The position numbers were made by a program, and so were the translations under genes. Source: Streptomyces sp. H39-S7 (GTDB taxonomy: Bacteria; Actinomycetota; Actinomycetes; Streptomycetales; Streptomycetaceae). From it: DNA of 64,000 nt. Of this stretch, positions 24,054 to 32,351 are shown one piece after another. A model generated the notes under the pieces. That model ran no database searches. It saw only the letters and a program-made list of their open reading frames with translations, and was not told where the DNA came from. How positions within the stretch are numbered: the stretch's first letter is position 1; each line of letters starts with the position of its first letter. The stretch spans positions 121,496 to 185,495 of the forward strand of contig NZ_JAPVLU010000012.1 in NCBI RefSeq assembly GCF_027158205.1, written 5' to 3'.

Positions 24054-24896
24054 CTAGCCGAGCCCGCGGGAGTCCTGCTTGAGCGCGGTGTCCACCGTCA
24101 GTGCGGAGGCGACCACCATGCTCAGCAGCGGCTCGGAGAGCGGCCGGTGGATCTGCAGGACGTAGTTGTCCGCCGTGGTGAACATGGTCTTGGCCAGGCC
24201 CTCCCACGTCTTGGTGATGCGGGCGACCTCGGTCTCGGTGTGGTCGACGATCGCGAAGTTCCAGGCGCGCCAGTTCTCCGCCTTGATGGCGCCGACCTTC
24301 TGCCCGTTGACCTCGAACGAGAAGTTGATCTTGCCGATGGCGTTCTGCTGGACGATCTCGCCGAGCGTCTGTCCGTCCGGGCGCTGCACGATCACCTTGG
24401 ACTTGATGAACTTGGCCGGGCGGGTGAGCAGCAGCTGCGGCTGCCCGTGGGCGTCCCGCACCTCCAGCTTGACCGAGAGGAACTGGTCCACGCTGGAGAC
24501 GAAGCGCAGCACCTTGCGCGCCGTGCTCTGGCCGACCTGGCTCACCGAGCCGAGCGAGCGGCCCTGCTGGTCGAACACGCTGTACTCGTTGTTCAGCTCG
24601 ATCAGCTTGGCCTTCTGGTTCACCACCAGGATCGGCTCGCTGAACAGGGTGCCGCCGCCACCGCCGGACGGCGCGACACCCGCCTGGTGCTGCACCTGGC
24701 GCTGCACCTTGGACGGGTCGTGCCCGCCGTCGACGTTCAGCTCCCAGGCGTTGCTCGTCTGTTGCTGGGGCACCTGGCCCGGCTGGCCGGTGTTCGTGTG
24801 CTCGGTCCACTGGGATCCGTCCCAGTAGCGGAGCAGGTTCGGGGTGCCTTGCGGGTCCGCGTACCAGCCCGCAGGAGTATTCGAATGCGTCGTCAC
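24054..24896 (-). CDS. DUF2510 plus LURP-one/scramblase-like domain protein
   Basis: This 280-residue protein begins with a DUF2510 module (PAGWYADPQGTPNLLRYWDGSQWTEHT, residues 8-35), then a Gln/Gly-rich linker. A tubby-like LURP-one/phospholipid scramblase-related domain follows from about 85 to 275 (LFSEPILVVNQKAKLIELNNEYSVFDQQGRSLGSVSQVGQS, KVIVQRPDGQTLGEIVQQNAIGKINFSFEV). DUF2510 is common in actinobacterial envelope proteins and is thought to bind partners or membranes. A membrane-associated sensor or scaffold is plausible. The gene lies 25 bp after ung in the same direction. Confidence 0.85.
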   Translation of the reverse strand: MTTHSNTPAGWYADPQGTPNLLRYWDGSQWTEHTNTGQPGQVPQQQTSNAWELNVDGGHDPSKVQRQVQHQAGVAPSGGGGGTLFSEPILVVNQKAKLIELNNEYSVFDQQGRSLGSVSQVGQSTARKVLRFVSSVDQFLSVKLEVRDAHGQPQLLLTRPAKFIKSKVIVQRPDGQTLGEIVQQNAIGKINFSFEVNGQKVGAIKAENWRAWNFAIVDHTETEVARITKTWEGLAKTMFTTADNYVLQIHRPLSEPLLSMVVASALTVDTALKQDSRGLG

Positions 24897-24921
24897 CCGG
24901 GCAGCGTACAGTCCGGCTCCG

Positions 24922-25599
24922 TCACGGCAGGCGCCAGTCCACAGGATCGGCCCCGAGTCCTGTCAAGAGGGCGTTGGCCCGGCTGAACGGCCGGGAGCCG
25001 AAGAAACCGCGGTCCGCGGACATGGGCGACGGGTGGGCCGCCTCGAGCGCCGGCAGGTCGCCGAGGAGCGGCCGCAGATTGCGGGCGTCGCGCCCCCACA
25101 GGATCGACACCAGCGGGGTGCGGCGAGCCACCAGCGCCCGGATGGCCTGCTCGGTGACGACCTCCCAGCCCTTGCCGCGGTGCGCCGCGGGCTTGCGGGG
25201 TGCCGTCGTGAGCGCCCGGTTGAGCAGCAGCACGCCCTGCCGCGTCCACGGCGTCAGGTCTCCGTCGGACGGCCGCGGAACGCCGAGGTCGGTGCAGAGC
25301 TCCCGGTAGATGTTCTCCAGGCTGCCGGGCAGCGGGCGCACCTCCGGGGCCACGGCGAAGCTCAGACCCACCGCGTGTCCCGGCGTCGGGTACGGGTCCT
25401 GACCCACGATCAGCACCCGTACCTCGTCGAACGGCTGCTGGAACGCGCGCAGCACGTTGGGCCCGGACGGAAGGTAGGTGCGCCCCTGGGCGATCTCGGC
25501 GCGCAGGAAGTCTCCCATCGCGCCGATCTGACCGGCGACCGGCTCCAGGGCCTTCGCCCAGCCGGCCTCGACGATTTCGTTCAACGGTCGCGCTGTCAC
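24922..25599 (-). CDS. ung: Uracil-DNA glycosylase
   Basis: This 225-residue family 1 enzyme removes uracil from DNA in base excision repair. The water-activating motif [20 protein letters not shown] contains Asp68, and the Leu-loop motif [23 protein letters not shown] supplies the catalytic His. The conserved [11 protein letters not shown] and [10 protein letters not shown] blocks are intact. The GTG start at 25599 ([10 protein letters not shown]) gives a full-length enzyme. It heads a run of three minus-strand genes. Confidence 0.96.
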   Translation of the reverse strand: MTARPLNEIVEAGWAKALEPVAGQIGAMGDFLRAEIAQGRTYLPSGPNVLRAFQQPFDEVRVLIVGQDPYPTPGHAVGLSFAVAPEVRPLPGSLENIYRELCTDLGVPRPSDGDLTPWTRQGVLLLNRALTTAPRKPAAHRGKGWEVVTEQAIRALVARRTPLVSILWGRDARNLRPLLGDLPALEAAHPSPMSADRGFFGSRPFSRANALLTGLGADPVDWRLP

Positions 25600-25618
25600 G
25601 ATCCGTCACTCTAGTGGC

Positions 25619-26707
25619 TCAGCCGATGACGGACGCACGCACGCAGAGGACATCGGGCAGATGGGAGACGGCGAGCTGCCAGCTGTCGCCCTCGTCGGCG
25701 CTGGCGTACACCTCGCCGTTGCGGTTGCCGAAGTACACCCCGGCAGGATCCGCGTCGTCCAGACAGAGGGCGTCCCGCAGGACGGCGCCGTAGTGCGGCT
25801 CCTGCGGCAGTCCTTCGGACAGCGGGGCCCACGTCCCGCCGGCGTCCTCGGTCCTGAAGACCCGGCAGCGCAGGTCGGGCGGCAGCCGGTGGGCGTCCGC
25901 GGTGAGCGGGAAGACATAGGCGACGCCGCCGCGGCGCGGATGGGTGGCGACGGTGAACCCGAAGTCGGCGGGCAGTCCGGCGTCGATCGCCGACCACTTC
26001 GCCCCCGCGTCGTCACTGCGGTAGACCCCGCCGTGGTTCTGCAGATACAGCCGGTCCGGGTCCTCGGCGTCCTGCGCGATCTTGTGCACGCACTGGCCGA
26101 ACTCCGGGAACCGCTCGGGCTGGAAGGTGCACTGCACCCCGGTGTTGGAGGGTGCCCAGCTGGCCCCGCCGTCCAGCGAGCGGTAGACCCCGCCGGTGGA
26201 CACCGCGACGGTCACCGCGTCGGCGCTGCGGGGGTCGGTCACCACGGTGTGCACCGCCTGGCCACCGAACCCCGCGTTCCACTCCGCCCGTTGCGGGTGC
26301 TCCCACAGGCTGCGGACGAACGTGAAGCTCTCGCCGCCGTCCTCGGAGCGGAACAGCGCGCCCGGCTGGGTGCCCGCGTACACCACGTCCGGAGCGGCGG
26401 GCCCGGCCGGATGCAGCTGCCACACGCGCTCCAGCGAGGTGCCGGTGTCCTCGGGGAACCGCACGGCGGGCCTGGCGGGTTCGTGCCAGTTAGCACCCAG
26501 GTCGTCGGAGCGGAACACCGAAGGACCCCAGTGCGAGCTGTCCGCCCCGACCAGCAGCCGGGGGGTGTCGCGGCGTGTGTCGATGCCGATGGAGTACACC
26601 GCCTGCATCGGGAAGTGCGGGCCGCGGAAGTCCCACTCCCCGCCGTCGCTCCTCCGTCCGAGGAACAGGCCCTTCTGGGTGCCCACCGCGAGCAGTACGT
26701 CGTTCAT
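25619..26707 (-). CDS. BNR/Asp-box beta-propeller protein (sialidase-like/VPS10-like fold)
   Basis: This 362-residue protein has no signal peptide. Repeated Asp-boxes are visible: SDDLGANWHEP, SEDGGESFTFV, SLDGGASWAPS, SDDAGAKWSAI, TEDAGGTWAPL and SADEGDSWQLA, giving six or seven blades. The N-terminus VLLAVGTQKGLFLGRRSDGGEWDF is typical of actinobacterial 'exo-alpha-sialidase' annotations, but no sialidase Arg triad is evident, so an enzymatic role is doubtful. It lies 19 bp upstream of ung and may be co-transcribed. It faces an SDR gene on the other strand. Confidence 0.8.
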   Translation of the reverse strand: MNDVLLAVGTQKGLFLGRRSDGGEWDFRGPHFPMQAVYSIGIDTRRDTPRLLVGADSSHWGPSVFRSDDLGANWHEPARPAVRFPEDTGTSLERVWQLHPAGPAAPDVVYAGTQPGALFRSEDGGESFTFVRSLWEHPQRAEWNAGFGGQAVHTVVTDPRSADAVTVAVSTGGVYRSLDGGASWAPSNTGVQCTFQPERFPEFGQCVHKIAQDAEDPDRLYLQNHGGVYRSDDAGAKWSAIDAGLPADFGFTVATHPRRGGVAYVFPLTADAHRLPPDLRCRVFRTEDAGGTWAPLSEGLPQEPHYGAVLRDALCLDDADPAGVYFGNRNGEVYASADEGDSWQLAVSHLPDVLCVRASVIG

Positions 26708-26882
26708 GGCACGTCGCCTCCAGCATGGAATGTGTCCGACATCACAGAGTCAACACCCCGCCACTGACAAGGGCCCCCCGTGAGCGGTCCGCGCGGGTCG
26801 GCGCCGCGTCCCGCGCCCCCTTCCCGGGCTTCGGTGATCTACTGGACGACGTACCGCAGCGATCTATCGAACGGGCCGCATC

Positions 26883-27677
26883 GTGCTCATTGATCTCACC
26901 GGAAGGACCGCCCTGGTAACGGGGTCGACGCAGGGCATCGGAGCGGCCATCGCGACCGGGCTGGCCCGCGCCGGGGCCCGGGTGGCGGTCAACGGCAGGA
27001 GCCGCGACTCGGTCGGAGCGGCGCTGGAGCGGCTGCGCGGCGGGTCGCCCGGCGCCGAGTTCCTGCCGGCGCCGGGCGACATCTCCACCGACGAGGGCGC
27101 CGGACAGGTGCTGGACGCCCTGCCGCGGGCGGACATCCTCGTCAACAACCTGGGGATCTTCGGCTCCCGGCCCGCCCTGGAGATCACCGACGCCGAGTGG
27201 CGGCGGTACTTCGAGGTCAACGTCCTGACCGCGGTCCGGATGACCCGCGCCTATCTGCCCGGGATGGTGGAACGCTCCTGGGGGCGGATCCAGAACATCG
27301 CCAGCGACTCCGCGCTCGTCACCCCGGCGGAGATGATCCACTACGGCATGTCCAAGACGGCCCTGCTCGCGGTCTCCCGGGGCTTCGCGAAGGAGGCCGC
27401 CGGCACCGGTGTCACCGTCAACTCCGTGATCGCCGGCCCCACCCACACCGGAGGTGTCGAGGACTTCGTCCACGAGCTGGTCGGCCGCGACCTCCCGTGG
27501 GACGAGGCGCAGCGCGAGTTCATGCGCGCGCACCGGCCGCAGTCGCTCATCCAGCGGCTGATCGAACCCGAGGAGATCGCCCACATGGTCGTCTACCTCA
27601 GCTCGCCCCAGGCATCGGCCACCACCGGCGGCGCGGTCCGGGTCGACGGCGGCTACGTGGACTCGATCGTCCCGTAG
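26883..27677 (+). CDS. Short-chain dehydrogenase/reductase
   Basis: This 264-residue classical SDR has the cofactor motif TALVTGSTQGIGAAIA, NNLGIFGSRP (the usual NNAG, with Leu for Ala), catalytic Ser in IASDSALVTPAEM, YGMSK (Tyr-x-x-x-Lys) and the C-terminal GGAVRVDGGYVDS. The extended loop with HELVGRDLPWDEAQREFMRAHRP resembles 3-oxoacyl-ACP reductase-like SDRs. Start is GTG 26883. It is divergent from the BNR gene and converges on the Old Yellow Enzyme gene. The substrate is unknown. Confidence 0.9.
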   Translation: MLIDLTGRTALVTGSTQGIGAAIATGLARAGARVAVNGRSRDSVGAALERLRGGSPGAEFLPAPGDISTDEGAGQVLDALPRADILVNNLGIFGSRPALEITDAEWRRYFEVNVLTAVRMTRAYLPGMVERSWGRIQNIASDSALVTPAEMIHYGMSKTALLAVSRGFAKEAAGTGVTVNSVIAGPTHTGGVEDFVHELVGRDLPWDEAQREFMRAHRPQSLIQRLIEPEEIAHMVVYLSSPQASATTGGAVRVDGGYVDSIVP

Positions 27678-27713
27678 TCCCGGCCTGCGACCCGAACCGC
27701 CCTGGCGTGGCTC

Positions 27714-28805
27714 TCAGATGGCCCACCCGTACTGGTCGGGGACCCGGGACCGCGTGCCCAGTTCGCGTGCCGCGCGCAGCGCCCAGTGCGGGTCGCGCAG
27801 CAGCTCGCGGCCGAGCAGGACGGCGTCCGCGCGGCCGGAGGCGACGATCTCCTCGGCCTGCGCGGCATCGGTGATCATGCCGACCGCGGCCACCGGCAGG
27901 CCGGTCTCCGTCCTGACCCGCTCGGCGAACGACACCTGGTAGCCGGGGCCGGTCGGGATCCGGACCTTGGGGACGTTGCCGCCGGTCGAGACGTCGAGCA
28001 GGTCGACGCCGTGGGCGCACAGCTCCTTCGCCAGCCGGACGGTCTCGTCGGCGGTCCACCCCTCGCCCTCGCCGTTCTCCGTCAGCCAGTCGGTCGCGGA
28101 GACCCGGAAGAAGACCGGCAGGTCCTCGGGCCACACCGCGCGCACCGCGTCGACGACCTCCAGCGCGAGGCGGATCCGGTTCTCGAAGCTGCCGCCGTAC
28201 TCGTCGGTGCGGTGGTTGCTGTGCGGGGAGAGGAACTCGTGGATCAGGTAGCCGTGGGCGCCGTGCACCTCGACGACCTGGAAGCCGGCCGCGAGCGCCC
28301 GCCGGGCGGAGTCCGCGAACGCGGCGGTGATCTCACGGATCTGCTCGGTCGTCAGCTCCCGGGGGACGGCGTACCCGTCGGCGAACGGCGCCGGGCTCGG
28401 GCCCGCGGGCTGCCAGCCGTGGTCCTCCGCGCCGACCGGGCCACCGCCGCGCCAGGGCCGGTCCGTCGACGCCTTCCGCCCGGCATGGGCGAGCTGGATG
28501 CCGGGGACGGTTCCCTGCTCCTTGAGGAAGGTGGTGATCCGGCCGAAGGCCTCCTGCTGCCGGTCGTTCCACAGGCCGAGGTCGGCCGGGCTGATGCGGC
28601 CCTCCGGGCTGACCGCGGTGGCCTCGGTCAGGATCAGGCCGGTGCCGCCGGCCGCCCGTGCGGCGAGGTGCGCAAAGTGCCAGTCCTGCGGCACGCCCTG
28701 CTCCGGGCCGTCGACCGGCGCGCTGTACTGGCACATCGGTGCCATCCAGACGCGGTTCGGGATCGTCAGGGACCGCAGGGTGCAGGGCTCGAACAGTGCG
28801 CTCAT
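27714..28805 (-). CDS. NADH:flavin oxidoreductase, Old Yellow Enzyme family (YqjM/NamA-like)
   Basis: This 363-residue FMN TIM-barrel protein reduces alpha,beta-unsaturated carbonyls or nitro compounds with NADPH. It has the YqjM-type N-terminus LTIPNRVWMAPMCQYSA (Cys and Tyr near the FMN), QLAHAGRKAS, VVEVHGAHGYLIHEFLSPHSNHRTDEYGGSFENR and a C-terminal AVLLGRELLRDPHW phosphate site. It is divergent from a small ArsR-type regulator, with two matching palindromes between them, so electrophile-responsive repression is likely, as for OYEs in other bacteria. Confidence 0.93.
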   Translation of the reverse strand: MSALFEPCTLRSLTIPNRVWMAPMCQYSAPVDGPEQGVPQDWHFAHLAARAAGGTGLILTEATAVSPEGRISPADLGLWNDRQQEAFGRITTFLKEQGTVPGIQLAHAGRKASTDRPWRGGGPVGAEDHGWQPAGPSPAPFADGYAVPRELTTEQIREITAAFADSARRALAAGFQVVEVHGAHGYLIHEFLSPHSNHRTDEYGGSFENRIRLALEVVDAVRAVWPEDLPVFFRVSATDWLTENGEGEGWTADETVRLAKELCAHGVDLLDVSTGGNVPKVRIPTGPGYQVSFAERVRTETGLPVAAVGMITDAAQAEEIVASGRADAVLLGRELLRDPHWALRAARELGTRSRVPDQYGWAI

Positions 28806-28860
28806 GGCGCTCTCCTCGTCGTAGTCGTGGGGCTCACCGGATCGCTCACCGGACGCCTTC

Positions 28861-28876
28861 TACGATAGGCATCGTA
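28861..28876. promoter_or_regulatory. ArsR-type operator, copy 1
   Basis: TACGATAGGCATCGTA is an inverted repeat with TACGAT/ATCGTA arms and a 4-nt centre, flanked as CTACGA...TCGTACTA. It lies 56 bp before the Old Yellow Enzyme start and shares its flanks with copy 2, whose centre is 34 bp away. Confidence 0.8.
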
Positions 28877-28894
28877 CTACGCTGGATGTCAAAC

Positions 28895-28910
28895 TACGAG
28901 AGATCTCGTA
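28895..28910. promoter_or_regulatory. ArsR-type operator, copy 2
   Basis: TACGAGAGATCTCGTA is a perfect 16-bp palindrome flanked as CTACGA...TCGTACTA. It ends 10 bp before the regulator ATG, so occupation would block transcription or translation start of the regulator itself. Confidence 0.82.
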
Positions 28911-28920
28911 CTATGGATCC

Positions 28921-29292
28921 ATGACACCGCAGACCGCCCCCGCCGCCCGCGCGCTGGAGCACCCGGAGCGCGCGGCCATCCGCCTCGAAGGTGTGCTCCA
29001 CGCGCTGTCCGACCCCATGCGGCTCCACGTGGTGCACACGTTGGCCGTCGCCGAGACGGAACTTGCCTGCTCCGAGGTCGAACTGCCGGTCAGCAAGTCC
29101 ACCACCACGCACCACTTCCGGGTGCTGCGCGAGGCCGGCGTCATCGAGCAGAGCTACCGGGGCACGTCCAAGATGAGCGGCCTGCGCCGCGAGGATCTGG
29201 ACGCGCTGTTCCCGGGTCTCCTGGACACCGTGCTGAAGGCCCTCGAAGGGCAGTGCGCGCGGCTCGGCGCAGGCCCCTCGGCGCACCGCTGA
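28921..29292 (+). CDS. ArsR/SmtB-type winged-helix regulator
   Basis: This 123-residue DNA-binding protein has one HTH (ALSDPMRLHVVHTLAVAETELACSEVELPVSKSTTTHHFRVLREAGVIEQSYRGTSKMSGLRREDLDALFPGLLDTVL). It has a lone Cys near residue 43 and no metal-binding ELCVCDL motif, so it belongs to the non-metal branch that often senses organic electrophiles. The ATG at 28921 almost touches palindrome copy 2, suggesting a very short leader. It probably represses itself and the divergent Old Yellow Enzyme gene. Confidence 0.88.
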   Translation: MTPQTAPAARALEHPERAAIRLEGVLHALSDPMRLHVVHTLAVAETELACSEVELPVSKSTTTHHFRVLREAGVIEQSYRGTSKMSGLRREDLDALFPGLLDTVLKALEGQCARLGAGPSAHR

Positions 29293-29306
29293 CCGGGGCC
29301 AGGACG

Positions 29307-29320
29307 GATACGGCCGTATC
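29307..29320. promoter_or_regulatory. 14-bp perfect palindrome between convergent genes
   Basis: GATACGGCCGTATC lies between the end of the ArsR gene (29292) and the stop of the second ferredoxin reductase gene (29319), overlapping that stop by two bases. It has no loop, so a protein-binding site is as likely as a terminator. Confidence 0.4.
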
Positions 29321-30659
29321 AGGCGGCCGGCCGGGCGGCGGCCAGCAGCCGCTCCCAGGCCTGGATCTTGACGGTGCCCCGGTCGAGCGACCGGCCCAGC
29401 GCCATCTCCGCGGCCTCGATCGACAGCCAGCCCGGCCACGCCACCGGGTCGCTGCCGCCCGACCGCAGCGCCTCCAGCGGATCGCGGGGGAGCGACCTGG
29501 CCAGCAGCCGCGGTACGTCCTCGATCAGCGCCGCCACGGTCTGCTTGGCGCACGGCCGGTTGGTGCCGATCACCCCGGTCGGCCCGCGCTTGATCCAGCC
29601 GGCGACGTACTCGCCGGGCGACGGCACCCCGTCCCGCAGCACCCGCCCGCCGTCGTTCGGCACCACCGCATGCCGCTCGTCGAAGGGCAGACCCGGCAGC
29701 GGCACGCCCTGGTACCCCACCGAGCGCAGCACGAGCTGGGCTCCGATCTCCTCCAGCTGACCGGTCCCGCGCACACCGCCGAGCCCGTCCGGAACCGTCC
29801 GTTCGAAGCGGACGCCCGACACCCGGCCACTGCCGAGGAGTTCGGCCGGGCGCAGGAAGAAACGCAGATGGATCCGGCGCGGCCGGCCCTGCGGGACCCG
29901 CGTCGTCCACTCACGCAGCACCTCGACGTTGCGCCGGGCCGCGGCCGGCAGCGCGGAGGGGTCGGCGTACCCGGGATCGAGCGCCAACTCGTCGGAGTGC
30001 ACGATGACATCGGCGCCGGACAGCCCGCCCAGCTCGCGCAGCTCCTTGGTGGTGAACTTCGCCTGCGAGGGACCGCGCCGCCCCACCATGTGCACATCGG
30101 TGACCTGGCTGGAGTCCAGCGCCGTGAGCGCCGACTGCGGGATGTCGGTGTGGCGCAACTCGTCCGCGCCGCGCGCCAGCACGCGGGCCACGTCGACCGC
30201 GACATTGCCGACCCCGATCACCACCGCCGACCGGGCGAGCAGCGCGAATCCCTCCGGCGGCTCGTCCGGATGGGCGCTGTACCAGGAGACGAACCGGGTG
30301 GCGGAGTAACTGCCGGGCAGGTCCTCGCCCGGTACGCCCAGCCGCCGGTCGGCGGCCGCGCCGAAGCAGTAGACCACCGCGTGGTAGAGCTCGCCGAGCT
30401 GCCCGGGACCGAGCGCCGGCCCCACCTCGACATTGCCGAGGAAGCGCACCCGCGGGTCCTCCAGCACCTGCCGCAGATTGCCCTGCAGGGATTTGATCTT
30501 CTCGTGGTCCGGCGCCACTCCGTAGCGCACCAGGCCGTACGGGCACGGCAGCCGGTCGAGCACGTCCACCGCCACGTCCGGCACAGTGGCCTGCCGAGTG
30601 AGCGCCTCGGCCACGTACACACCGCTGGGACCTGAACCCACTACTGCGACACGAAGCAC
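29319..30659 (-). CDS. Second ferredoxin-NADP+ reductase (FprA/adrenodoxin reductase family)
   Basis: This 446-residue flavoprotein starts at GTG 30659, with GGAAGGAG 8 nt upstream. FAD motif VAVVGSGPSGVYVAEAL, CPYGLVRYGVAPDHEKIKSL, NADP motif VIGVGNVAVDVARVLARG, VGRRGPSQAKFTTKELREL and the C-terminal AGWIKRGPTGVIGTNRPCAKQTV are all present. Compared with the paralogue at 14.1-15.5 kb it has the GTNRPCAKQTV ending instead of GHTKGDANETV. It should supply electrons from NADPH to a ferredoxin. It lies 77 bp after the TetR gene on the same strand, so the TetR may control it. Confidence 0.9.
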   Translation of the reverse strand: MLRVAVVGSGPSGVYVAEALTRQATVPDVAVDVLDRLPCPYGLVRYGVAPDHEKIKSLQGNLRQVLEDPRVRFLGNVEVGPALGPGQLGELYHAVVYCFGAAADRRLGVPGEDLPGSYSATRFVSWYSAHPDEPPEGFALLARSAVVIGVGNVAVDVARVLARGADELRHTDIPQSALTALDSSQVTDVHMVGRRGPSQAKFTTKELRELGGLSGADVIVHSDELALDPGYADPSALPAAARRNVEVLREWTTRVPQGRPRRIHLRFFLRPAELLGSGRVSGVRFERTVPDGLGGVRGTGQLEEIGAQLVLRSVGYQGVPLPGLPFDERHAVVPNDGGRVLRDGVPSPGEYVAGWIKRGPTGVIGTNRPCAKQTVAALIEDVPRLLARSLPRDPLEALRSGGSDPVAWPGWLSIEAAEMALGRSLDRGTVKIQAWERLLAAARPAA

Positions 30660-30736
30660 GAGCCGGCTCCTTCCGCCCTGTGCCCAGCATGCGCCATCGC
30701 ACCGCGTTGCGGGAGGGTGCGCGCGAAGGCGCCTCC

Positions 30737-31387
30737 TCAGGGGAGCGGCGAGCGCGGCGGGCGGCGGCCCTCCGCCGCTCCGGGCCCGTCGGCGGCGGGC
30801 GGCGGAACGCCCAGCTCCCAGTCCAGCTGGTACCGCGTGAACAGCTCGGCCCGCAGCCGCGGCAGCGGCATCGGCACGCCCGGCACCAGGAGCGCGACCA
30901 CCGCGCCCATCAGCAGCGCGCGCAGCATCGGGTACTCCGCCCCGGGATCCTCCGCGCCCCAGCGGATGACCGTGCTCTCCAGCAGCGCGGCGAGCCGCCG
31001 CTGCTCGGCGCACTGGATGAAGCCCTCGCCCTCGAGGATCGACGCCATGTGCGTGCGCATCAGTTTCGCGTGCGTCTGGGTCAGGCCCAGGATCGCGTCG
31101 ATGGCCCGCGCCATCCGCTCCCGGCCGTCCTCGGTGTGCGGCTCCCGCTCCAGGGCGGCGGCCAGCTCCAGATGCATCAGCCGGTGCACCGCGGACTGCA
31201 CGAGCTGGCGTTTTCCCGGAAAGTAGTACGACACCAGTCCGCGGGCGGAGCCGGCCCGGTCGGCGATGTCGGCGAGGGTGGTGGCCTCGTAGCCGCGCTC
31301 CTCGACGAGCTCCACCGTCGCCTGCAGGAGCCGTTCCCGGGAACGCCGCCGCATCTCTTCATTGACCGATGCGCTTCGGGGAGACAT
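30737..31387 (-). CDS. TetR-family transcriptional regulator
   Basis: This 216-residue protein has an N-terminal TetR HTH (RERLLQATVELVEERGYEATTLADIADRAGSARGLVSYYFPGKRQLV) and a helical ligand domain. The Gly/Pro-rich C-terminal tail is probably disordered. AGGAG sits 6 nt before the ATG. Nested inverted repeats lie immediately upstream and overlap a TATATT -10-like element, indicating autorepression. Other likely targets are the second fprA downstream or the lipid operon upstream, which runs in the same direction. Confidence 0.9.
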   Translation of the reverse strand: MSPRSASVNEEMRRRSRERLLQATVELVEERGYEATTLADIADRAGSARGLVSYYFPGKRQLVQSAVHRLMHLELAAALEREPHTEDGRERMARAIDAILGLTQTHAKLMRTHMASILEGEGFIQCAEQRRLAALLESTVIRWGAEDPGAEYPMLRALLMGAVVALLVPGVPMPLPRLRAELFTRYQLDWELGVPPPAADGPGAAEGRRPPRSPLP

Positions 31388-31398
31388 GCTTTACTCCT

Positions 31399-31432
31399 GC
31401 GTTGACTGGCTCACAGCCAATATACTCAACGC
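31399..31432. promoter_or_regulatory. Nested inverted repeats, TetR operator
   Basis: Outer arms GCGTTGA (31399-31405) and TCAACGC (31426-31432) enclose inner arms TGGCT (31407-31411) and AGCCA (31415-31419). A minus-strand TATATT (complement of 31419-31424) falls within. The site lies 12-45 bp upstream of the tetR-type ATG. Confidence 0.72.
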
Positions 31433-31547
31433 ACCCCCGCGGGGCCTACGCGGCCATGCGGGGTACGGGGGCCTGGATCGGCGCCCGGCGGCGCGGGGGA
31501 CCGCCGGGCGCCGACCCGGTCACAGCACGCACGCAGTCGGAGCCCGC

Positions 31548-32351
31548 TCAGGAGCGGTGACGTGGCGGCCGGGGAAAGAAGCCGCTGGTTCGCGCGGTGT
31601 ACTCGGCGAATCCCGGACGGCGCTCCATATGCCGCTCCAGCATCGGCTTGCCGCTGCCGCGGATCAGCAGGAAGCTCATGACCAGCGGCGACACCAGGGT
31701 GATGGTCGCGAGCGGGGTCGAGCAGGCGAGCAGGAACAGCCCCCACCAGACGCAGAAGTCGCCGAAGTAGTTGGGGTGCCGGGTCCAGCTCCACAGCCCG
31801 CGGTCCATGATCGCGCCGCGGTGGGACGGGTCCCGCTTGAAGCGGGCGAGCTGGAAGTCGCCCACGGATTCGAAGAAGAATCCCACCAGCCACAGCGCCA
31901 CCCCCGCCGACGCGAACCCGTTGAGCGCGCCGGGCACGTACATGGCGAACTGGACGGGGAGGGAGACCAGCCACACCAGCGCCGCCTGCAGCAGATAGAC
32001 CATGCGCAGCGCGTACAGGTTCCGGCTGCCGGGCGCGCGGGACAGCATCCGGGCGTAGCGCGGATCCTCGCCGTGGCCCCAGCCGCGCAGCCCGATGTGC
32101 ACCGACAGCCGCAGTCCCCACGCCGTCGTCGCTATCAGCACCAGCAACCGCCGGGTCTCGTCCCCGTGGCCCGCCGACAGCGCGTACGAGACGGCCGCCA
32201 CCGCGGCGAAGGCCGTCCCCCAGGCGACGTCCACGACCCGGTGCAGGCCCTTCGCCGCGCCGACGGCGAAGGCCGCGAGGAGCACCGCCAGGGTCGCGCC
32301 GGCCGAGGCCGCGAGGCCGATGGCGAAGTCGTCCCACGGAAAGGGGGTCAC
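31548..32351 (-). CDS. DUF1295 (steroid 5-alpha-reductase-like) membrane protein
   Basis: This 267-residue protein has about six to seven transmembrane helices and the DUF1295 C-terminal signature RGLWSWTRHPNYFGDFCVWWGLFLLA, with the SGKPMLERHMERRPGFAEYTARTSGFFP tail. Related folds are membrane methyltransferases and steroid 5-alpha-reductases that use NADPH or SAM. The GTG start overlaps the upstream methyltransferase stop (GTGA, 32348-32351). As the last gene of a coupled four-gene lipid operon, it may reduce or modify a membrane-bound acyl product. Confidence 0.85.
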   Translation of the reverse strand: MTPFPWDDFAIGLAASAGATLAVLLAAFAVGAAKGLHRVVDVAWGTAFAAVAAVSYALSAGHGDETRRLLVLIATTAWGLRLSVHIGLRGWGHGEDPRYARMLSRAPGSRNLYALRMVYLLQAALVWLVSLPVQFAMYVPGALNGFASAGVALWLVGFFFESVGDFQLARFKRDPSHRGAIMDRGLWSWTRHPNYFGDFCVWWGLFLLACSTPLATITLVSPLVMSFLLIRGSGKPMLERHMERRPGFAEYTARTSGFFPRPPRHRS

